A stretch of 62,608 nt of DNA from Acanthamoeba lenticulata (taxonomy: Eukaryota > Discosea > Longamoebia > Acanthamoebidae), in assembly GCA_002179805.1 (NCBI GenBank), contig NAVB01000343.1, positions 1 to 62,608 of the forward strand, in the 5' to 3' direction. Numbering within the stretch: the first letter of the stretch is position 1; every line of letters starts with the position of its first letter. The position numbers were made by a program, and so were the translations under genes. Below the pieces are notes generated by a model. The model saw only the letters and a program-made list of their open reading frames with translations, searched no databases and was not told the DNA's origin. This document shows, in pieces, positions 55,023 through 62,608 of the stretch.

Positions 55023-56357
55023 TCAATGTACGAAAGAGGCTGCGCGTACGAGATAAGCGGTTACGCCCTCCTGCGCGGCACGCTGCTTGAAGAGAGCAGC
55101 CTCGCGCAAAATCGCCTGAATGGCGGTCAGGTTTGCGTCTCCGCGGTTGTCATCGCTCGAGGTCATCAGTCCGCTGGGGTTCAGCGGGTGCCGCATGGGG
55201 AACATCTCCTCATCTGGCCTTCTTCTCTTTGTTGCTTTTCTTCTCTTTTTATGTTTTGTGTTATCTTTTCTTTTTCCTTTTCCTTTTCCTGCCTTCTTGT
55301 TGCCGCTCCGTCCAGGGTCCACACGACGAGAGTCAGTCTCGTGGAATCTGACATAGGAACTGGCTGAGGAGAAAGTTGGCGTCGAGCGTGGCGGCCGGTG
55401 CGGTCAACACCCACTCGTCGTCAGGATTGCTGCTCAGGACGTCGCGGCACATGGGGCACGTCGTGCTGCGTTCCCGCCTGCGTCCCATTGTGAGTGAGCA
55501 GAGCGTGCTGCAGCGATGCACGTCCGATCAAGAGGCCAAAAAAACGCACCAAGAAGTGATGCACGGCTTACAGAAGGCGTGAGTGCACGAGAGCACCACT
55601 TCCGCAGGTCGTTCCTGCACGTGCAAGCCAATTCGTTTATATTTATTACTATTTACTGATAATAAATATAAATATTAATAAAAGTGAGAGATGAGCGTAC
55701 AAGACATATGATACATTCGCCCTCTTCGTCCTCCTTGTCTTCTTCTGCTGGCCGAGGCTGATTGCACAGTCGCGCCAGCAGCGCAAAGAGTCGATAAAAA
55801 TCCCGCCACCTGAGTTTGTACACGCCGCTGCTCACCCCGATCGCCTCGCCGCCCCGCTTGGATGGTGTGTCAGTGTCGGGTACGAACGTGCATCATCAAC
55901 GTAGACAGGCGGGTGAGATCACGACTCTGTGGCTGACGTACTGCGACGAGAAGGACGCGCGCGTAGCGTCGCCAGAAGGGGCGTGTGCCGATGGGAATTG
56001 TGGACAGGTCCTGAGGCACCAGGCTCAGCTGCACACAGAGCCCGTTCCGCTTCTGGTCCCACACCTCGTGCGCCCTGGAGTCGGCCCCACGCAGAACTTT
56101 GGTTGGCTTCTTCGTGCAAAGATCAATGGACCAGAGCAGCTGGCCGAATTGACGGAAGGGAAGAGAATGATGGCAGATGAGAATTGATGTAAAAAAAAAG
56201 AGATGCAGCACCTTCGTTGCGCGACCGCAACGTCGCGTTGGAGGGCGGCAAAAGTGGGAGCACCTCCTCGCCGCACATCCTCTTCGTCCTGTTCCCCCGT
56301 GCTCTCGCGAGAGATGGACCTGGGCAAGTGCGACGGCCCTCCCGGCTTGTTGCCCAT
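55023..56357 (-). CDS. RNF141-like RING-finger E3 ubiquitin ligase
   Basis: Start ATG 56357 gives MGNKPGG, a potential N-myristoylation site as in animal RNF141 (MGQQ). Middle exons encode GLCVQLSLVPQDLSTIPIGT and FWRRYARVLLVAVR, then YKLRWRDFYRLFALLARLCN, which align in order with the RNF141 pre-RING region. The RING is assembled from three exons: ECIICL, then ERPAEVVLSCTHAFCKPCIT with SW, then RERSTTCPMCRDVL, a complete C3HC4 finger. DEWVLTAPAATLDANFLLSQ matches the family's post-RING segment. If the last intron (donor in CTAT at about 55351) is spliced, the tail runs to 55023; unspliced, it stops at 55333. The exon 1-2 joint is uncertain. E3 activity is inferred from the intact RING. Confidence 0.82.
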
Positions 56358-56470
56358 CTTTCTTGTGGTCCCTTTATTGTTTTCTATCCGTTTTCCTCCT
56401 CAACACTTGTCGACCCAAACTAGATAATCTTGAATTGCTGCCTTGATTGGAAAGGGGAGGGCACTACAAC
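56358..56470. promoter_or_regulatory. 113-bp divergent promoter between RING and Dug3-like genes
   Basis: Very short gap between opposed start codons, so promoters must overlap. It is T-rich toward the RING gene; no TATA box recognised. Confidence 0.4.
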
Positions 56471-57835
56471 ATGTGCCGCTTTCTGGTCTACATAGGAAAG
56501 GAGCCGGTATTGCTGGCCGATCTGCTAACGCGCCCGAGCCATTCCATCATTCAGCAAAGTTGGGATTCCCGAGAGCGCATGACCGCCGGCCCTCTGAACG
56601 GCGACGGCTTTGGCGTGGGCTGGTATGCTGCGTTCGATCCCACTCCCTGCATCTTCACCTCCATCAACCCCGCCTGGAACAACCTCAACCTTCGCCGGTG
56701 CCGCGTCCCCCTTCATTTTCCTTCTTCGTTTTCCTTCGTTTCGTTCTTTTTCACCACGGTAGGCATGCAGGCTGGCGGACAAGGTGATGTCGCGCCTCAT
56801 CTTTGCCCACGTCCGGGCCGCCAGCTTGGGTACGCGCCCACCAAAGGCGGCACGCACGGCCGGTCGTGGCCAGCTTGTGCGGACAGCTCACAATGGCGTG
56901 GCCTTCCCCGGCAGGGCTGCTCATCAACGAGGCCAACTGCCACCCATTCTCCTTTGGGCCCTTCATCTGGATGCACAACGGCCAGATCGTCGGCTTCCCG
57001 TCCATCAAGCGGAAGCTCGTTCATTACATCGACGATCGCCTCTTCAACCATGTCCAGGTACGTCTTTAGACAAAAAATCAATCAATAAAATACGTTTTGG
57101 AATTGTTTCTCATGTGCGATTGTTGTACTTGTGTGGCTGCAGGGCACGACGGATTCCGAGTACAGCTTCATGCTGTTTCTCCAGATCTTGTTCTACGGCG
57201 GGAAGCATCGCGACGGTGCCACGATAGACAGCGTTGACCTCGTGCGCGCGCTGACGATGGTGGAAGACGGCGAGGCCACGGCCGAGGGCGAGGCCAAGTA
57301 CGCACCTCGTTGTCCGCCTCATCGCCAAGTGGACCAGCCGGACCTGCACGCCGGCCGACCGCGAGCGCAGCGGCTACTCGCTGCTCAACTTTGCCGTCTC
57401 CGACGGCGTGTCAGTCGTGGTCACGCGATTCACGGACGACCCCGTGGGCCCGCCCGCCAGCCTCTACTACACGTCGGGCACGCGCTATCAGGCCAAGAAG
57501 AAAGGTGCTCGTGTGACGATTGCCGCCGCCGATGATCCTTATGCACGATCAGCTCTCACACGACCTGCGCAGGCGAGTACCACTTGGTGCAAGAGCGAAG
57601 ACAAGAGTGCTTTATCATCGCCAGTGAGCCGCTGAGCGTGAGCGAGGACGACCGGCGAGATTGGGTCCCGGTGCCCAAGAACCACGGCGTCGTGGTGACC
57701 TCGCAGCACAACCTGCTGCTCTATCCGATCGACCTCACCGCCACCGCCGCGGCGTCCAAGGCGCAGGGCAACCAAGACGGCACCGACGGCGTTGTTGGCG
57801 GTATCCACGCCAACGCACTTGTACAACAATCTTGA
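56471..57835 (+). CDS. DUG3: Class II glutamine amidotransferase, Dug3-like
   Basis: N-terminal-nucleophile amidotransferase closely resembling yeast Dug3, part of the Dug2-Dug3 complex that degrades glutathione. Start ATG 56471 gives MCRFLVYIGKEPVLLADLLT; Cys2 becomes the catalytic N-terminal nucleophile after Met removal. Conserved blocks: RPSHSIIQQSWDSRERM, PLNGDGFGVGWY, SINPAWNNLN, FAHVRAASLG, NCHPFSFGPFIWMHNGQI, GTTDSEYSFMLFLQIL, SGYSLLNFAVSDGVSVVVTR and RQECFIIASEPLSVSEDDRR with WVPVPKNHGVVV. Six or so exons; stop at 57835. All substrate-pocket motifs look intact. No Dug1/Dug2 partner is in the window. Confidence 0.92.
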
Positions 57836-58212
57836 GCTTGCTGAACATGGATTTGCGGCAACGGCTTCCCCACAAGGGGTCGAGAGCCACTTGGGCGTGT
57901 GTCCTACGTAGGACAAGATCAAGTTGCTGGCCAGCGGGAATGATGTGGCGCACCGGCCACGTGCTATAGCAAACGATTTCGTTGGCATGTTGTTGGACTT
58001 GCAACTCGAGTTGGAAGCAACTCCGCTCTTATTGTCCGCTCCGGGCTATGAAAAGGGTACACGAGGGTCAATTAGGTCAACGGCCAATCGGGCCAGGCCG
58101 TCCGCGCAGCATGTCATCTCGCAACAAACGGCAAATCCCACATCTTCCTTCGTCTCCCCCTCCAACACGCAAACAAACACTTGGTGCAGCTGCGCCGCAC
58201 ACGTTAACGCTC
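57836..58212. promoter_or_regulatory. Promoter region of the receptor kinase gene
   Basis: 377 bp between the Dug3-like stop and the receptor kinase start. A CCAAT box (GGCCAATCGG, about 58082-58091) lies roughly 125 bp upstream of the ATG. No gene seen. Confidence 0.4.
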
Positions 58213-61200
58213 ATGGAGTCCAAAGGGCTGCTTCGCCGCAATCTTGCTCTGCTTCTACTGGCCTGCTGCCTTTATGCCACTTGTGCGTTTCGTCACCCGC
58301 ACGTTGTTCTTCTCGTCTTCACCCTTCTTCTATCTCACCCAGCGACAACGTTGTTCTAAAAACACAGGCAGCGAGGCGCAGACGGGGGTGAAGCTCTTGG
58401 GCGCAGGGAGCGCGTCGTCGGCCAGCCTGTACAACTCTTACGGCGTCTACTACGGCTACTCGAAGGACAACGTCGACCTCACCTACTCGGCCACCACCGT
58501 CTCGCAGGCACTCGTCCGCTACACTCAAGGCTTGGTCGACTTTGTGGGCGTGGACACGGCCCTCGACGAGGCGCAATTCGAGGGCGTGCCTGGCCTCGTC
58601 CAGCTGCCCACCGCCGGCCTGCCGCTGGTGTTGGCCTACAATCTGCCCACGTTAAACCCATCCGACTCACTCGTACGAACCTCCCCCCTAACACTCGAGG
58701 TTGGTCAAGGGAGCCTTCATTCGGCTTTCGTGTGCATGCCAATGGTCATAAGAATTCGCCCAGTGGCAGCGCGGGCAGCCGACAAATCTCCGCTTGACGC
58801 AGCAACCGCAGTTTGCAACATCACCATAACTTTTAACCGAAGTAGAAGAGATAGCAAATGAATTGGGTCGACCATGACCAGAACAAGTGGGTCAACTGAC
58901 AACATGCACCCGCGCAGGTGCTCTCGGGCGGCGTGCTGGCGCGCATCTGGACGGGCGAGATCACCCGATGGAACGACTCGGCCATCGTGGAGCTCAACGC
59001 GAACCTGAGCAGCCGCCTGCCCGACGCTGAGATCGTCACGGCCTTTCGCACGGGAAGTGCGGTGAGCAGCTCCACCGTGTTCAAGCGCGCCCTCCACATC
59101 TTCACCGGTGGATCCTTCCCACGCAACGGTCTCCTGGAGGACCTCGCCCCTGTCGCCGCAGGCCGCTCTCACGGCTTCGCCACCGACGCTGAGCGCATCG
59201 CTTACCTCCAGGTCTGTGTTTTATTTTTATTGCAATTAATCGTTTTTATTCTTTTCTTTTGATTTTCCGTTAATTAATCTATTTCTGGCTGCCGACTTGC
59301 TCACATCTGCTTCATGCTGGGCCACACAAGGCCAACGAGAACACGTTGACGTACATGACCCTGTTCGAGGCGCAAAATGCCAGCGTCTCCTACTCGCGCA
59401 TGCTCAACGCGGCCAACGCCGTCGTGGACCCCACGCAAGCGGCCGTACAGGCGGCCATGACCGCCTTCCGCACGTCCATCGACGCCGGTATGCTGCGCCT
59501 CATGTTCATGTTCTGCAAACTGCGAAGGCGCGCACTGACCTGGCGTTGTTGGCGCAAAAAGGGAACCTGACGGTCGACATCTTGAACGCCAACGCGTCGG
59601 GGGCGTGGCCGTTGAGCTACCTTAGCTTCACGCTTCTGCCCCAGAACATCACGTCGGCCGACTGCTCCAACATCCGCGAGTTCCTGCTCCTCCTCTCCTG
59701 GTACGCCGTCCGGACCTTCTCGTCTCTTTTCGTCTCGAGCCTCAACCTCACGCGTTCAACGCATTGAATGCACAGGACGCAGCTGAACGCGCGAGCGGCC
59801 AACGTCGCCAAGTCCCTGGGCTACTCGGCCCTGATCAACGCCTACCGCCGACGGCTCATCGACACGATGGGCACGATCGTGTGCAATGGCCAAAAGGCCT
59901 TCAAGACGGCCGTGCTCTTGGGCATGGGCGCCCCGCACACGCTCTACAGCACGTGGGTGGCCAACTACCCGAGCACGACCTTCAAGGTGCAGTACACGTC
60001 GACCGTCTCGCAGACGGCGTTTGACGAGCTGGCCGCCGGCGATATCGACTACGCCGCCCTCAGCACGGCGCTCACCCCGGCCCAGTTGGCCGTCGCTCCC
60101 GACGCCGCCGCCGCGCCGGCCATTGGCTACGGCATCATGCCCTATTACCACGTACGTGTGTCCTTGCCGGGCTCGCCCAGCGCTGCCACCCCTCGGGCTC
60201 ACTCAAGCCGTTGACATTCCACAGATTCCAGAGCTCATTGGGGCCGACCCGCTCATCCTCGACTGGAAGGCCATGGCCTTTATCTACCTTAACAGAATCA
60301 CTGTACGGTTCAACATTCTTCGTCTTGCTGTTGTTCTTGTCGTCATATAGAACAAGATTGACGGAGCTCCTCGCGCAGAACTGGAACGACAGCTACATCC
60401 GGCAGCTCAACCCGCACCTGCTGGACCTGCTGCCCAACGAGCCGATCATCATCGTGTATCAGACCGACCCGTCGTCGCCGGCCACGGCCGTGTTCACCGA
60501 CGCGCTCAGCCGCAAGGTGCCCGAGTGGCGCGCGGAGCTGGGCAACCAGACCAGCTACCTGGGCCACTTCCCGGCCATGGACGCGCCCAACCGCACGATC
60601 GGCCGCACCATCCGGGACTACGCGCTGCTCAACGCCATCATCAACACGCCCTACGCGTTCGCCTTCCACCACAACCCGGACGTGGTCCAGTCCCGCACCA
60701 TCCGCGGCGCGTCGGTCTACAACGAAGCCGACAACCTCGTCGCCTGCGAGCCCGACACCATCCGGTCGGCCCTCATGGACCGCCGTGACGAGGTCCTGTC
60801 CTCCATCGTCCTCGGTGCGCCTTCCTTCTTGACCTCGTCGTGCCTGGCAAAGACCACGAAAGGCTGATGATCCTCGTCATCGTCGTCGTTTTTGTTATCG
60901 TTGTCTTTGTTGGTGTGGTGGTGGTGATGATGAACAGCGCCCGGCGCCAACAGCTGGCCGATGATTTTGGTGGGCTCGATCACCATCCACACGACCTCGA
61001 TGCTGGACTGCACCAAGGCCTCTGGCCTGCTGGACTACCTCTACTGGACCCAGAGCGACGCCGAGGCCTCGGCCATGGCCACTGCGTACGCCGCCTCTTT
61101 CTCTCTCTCTCCCTCTCTACCGAGGCTTGAAGCTCTTTGGAGACATCTCCAGAGCTCATCACGCCCTCACACATGTCCACATCAGCGCGCAAGTGGTCGT

Positions 61201-62608
61201 GGCGTCGTCAATCCCGGCGATGAAGCGAAGCCAGCTTCAGCTGCTCCGCCGGGCGACCTGCCACGGCGTGGCCGCGAGCTCGATCCACGGCTGCATCACG
61301 CCCGAGGGCACGCTGTGCTCGGACCACGGTTCGTGCGTCGACGGCGTCTGCCGGTGCGACAGCGGCTGGCAGGGCACGTACTGCGACGACCGCGGCCGCA
61401 CGGCCGAGGACATCGCGCTCATCGTTGGCCTGTCGGTGGCCATCCCGCTCGTGTCGCTGGTGATCCTCCTCCTGCTGTGCGCGCTCGTCGCGCTCTTTGT
61501 CTACGCGCGCCGCAACCGCCGCGGACGGGACGATTGGGAGATCGACGCCGGCGAGCTCGACATGGGCGCCCACTTGGGCACGGGCGGCTACGGCGAGGTG
61601 CATCGGGCCATGTGGAAGGGGACCGAGGTGGCCGTGAAGATGATCACGGCGGCCAACGTGACCCGCGAGATGGAGCGCAACTTCAAGGAAGAGGTGCGCG
61701 TGATGACCGCCCTTCGGCACCCGAACGTGGTGCTCTTCATGGCCGCCAGCACCAAGCCGCCCAAGATGTTCATCGTCATGGAATTCATGGCCCTCGGCTC
61801 CCTCTTTGATGTACCGTCCCCTCTTCGCTTTCGCTTTCGCTTTCGTTCTTTTGTTTTTTTATTTGTTTTTTTTCGAAATCTTTTGGTTTTGACGATTCGA
61901 TTTGGCTGCAGTTGCTACAAAACGAGCTCGTGCCAGACATTCCCTACCAGCTCAAGGTACTGCTTGGACAGAACCCTGCACAAGACTTTCGATTCAGTTG
62001 ACTGACCGGCCCTATCACGACAGATCAAGATGGGCTATCAGGCGGCCAAGGGGATGCACTTCCTCCACTCGTCGGGCATCGTCCACCGGGACCTCAAGTC
62101 ACTCAACCTCCTGCTTGACAACAAGTGGAACCTCAAGGTCTCTGACTTTGGCCTCACCAAGTTCAAGGCCGACATCCACAACGGCAAGGTCGAGGATCTG
62201 CGCGGCAGCGTCCACTGGACCGCGCCCGAGGTGCTCAACGAGTCGCCCGGGGTCGACCTCGTGCTGGCCGACGTCTATTCCTTTGGTTCGTCGCTGACCC
62301 CCCCCCAATGCATGCTCAACATTCCTGGCTGATGACGTCATCCTCACCGCTGCCGCCACCACAGGCATCATCCTGTGGGAGCTGCTCACGAGGCAGCCGC
62401 CCTACGCCGGGCTGAGCCCGGCCGCCGTGGCCGTGGCCGTCATCCGCGACAACCTGCGGCCGACCATTCCCGATCCCGAGCACCACGGCGCCCCGCCCGA
62501 GTACGTGGCCCTCATGACCAGCTGCTGGAACGTGGACCCGGTCATCCGCCCGGCCTTCCTCGAGATCATGACCCGCCTTAGCACCGGTAACTCCTCCTCT
62601 CCTCCTCC
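58213..62608 (+). CDS. Receptor-type TKL protein kinase with PstS-like ectodomains (3' end beyond right edge)
   Basis: Start ATG 58213 gives a signal peptide (LLRRNLALLLLACCLYATC). The ectodomain has two tandem periplasmic-binding-protein-like units of the phosphate-binding (PstS) type: first KLLGAGSASSASLYNSYGVY, VDFVGVDTALDEAQFEG and ARIWTGEITRWNDSAIVELN; then a second with AFKTAVLLGMGAPHTLYSTW, DIDYAALSTALTPAQLA and PLILDWKAMAFIYLNRI. An EGF-like module follows (CSDHGSCVDGVCRCDSGWQG). One TM helix (SLVILLLLCALVALFVY) leads to the kinase: GTGGYGEVHRAMWKGTEVAV with the K, then HRDLKSLNLLLD, DFGLTKF, APEVL and VYSFG, all intact, of tyrosine-kinase-like type. Conserved kinase helices continue to 62608. 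Related Acanthamoeba receptors carry further kinase or guanylate-cyclase domains downstream; not visible here. Many short introns. Confidence 0.88.

Noticed and set aside
1..62608. CRISPR arrays, insertion sequences, rRNA operons or viral genes
   Set aside because: No regularly spaced repeats, transposase-like proteins, terminal inverted repeats, rRNA-like blocks or viral hallmark proteins were recognised by reading.

Overview
The window reads as nuclear DNA of a free-living amoebozoan, most likely Acanthamoeba or a close relative. It is GC-rich with strong G/C third-position bias. Genes are densely packed on both strands and cut by many short GT-AG introns (about 40-110 nt, often AT-rich). 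The gene repertoire is eukaryotic and typical of Acanthamoeba, including a receptor kinase with phosphate-binding-protein-like ectodomains. I see no operons, rRNA, convincing tRNA, CRISPR array or transposon. Gene limits below span introns; exon joins were worked out by hand from splice signals and reading phase, and several complete models come out as an exact multiple of three.

Layout, left part (1-23.7 kb): PAQR receptor (-, cut by the left edge); BAR/PH-like/5-phosphatase/C2-like protein (-); TFIIA gamma (+); GT61 glycosyltransferase (-); 3beta-HSD-type sterol dehydrogenase (-); secreted GH31 glycosidase (+); bHLH factor (-); Ras GEF (+); IQ-DH-PH Rho GEF (-); a ubiquitin-like/BioY fusion (+).

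Middle (24-44 kb): NAPE-PLD-type hydrolase (-); an orphan nuclear-looking protein (-); DUF229 membrane phosphatase/sulfatase-like protein (+); secreted TIGR03118 beta-propeller (+); mitochondrial branched-chain ketoacid dehydrogenase E1 alpha (-); CTL/SLC44 choline-transporter-like protein (-); PGM1-like ATP-grasp ligase (-); a membrane coiled-coil protein (+); FKBP-TPR (+); a small Cys-rich secreted protein (-).

Right part (44.6-62.6 kb): Cys/His finger plus coiled-coil protein (+); small acidic protein (-); ELM2-SANT corepressor (+); Zn2Cys6-PAS transcription factor (-); tiny secreted Ser/Thr-rich protein (+); RS/KE-rich NKAPD1-like protein (-); RNF141-like RING protein (-); Dug3-like glutamine amidotransferase (+); PBP-EGF-TM-TKL receptor kinase (+, cut by the right edge).

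Functional themes are signalling and membrane lipid turnover, transcription control, and nutrient or stress metabolism. The most striking single item is an in-frame spliced fusion of a divergent ubiquitin-like domain to a bacterial-type BioY biotin transporter domain. Next are a BAR domain fused to an inositol 5-phosphatase, a PGM1-type peptide-ligase homologue in a eukaryote, and a Zn2Cys6-PAS regulator resembling fungal carbon-source regulators.
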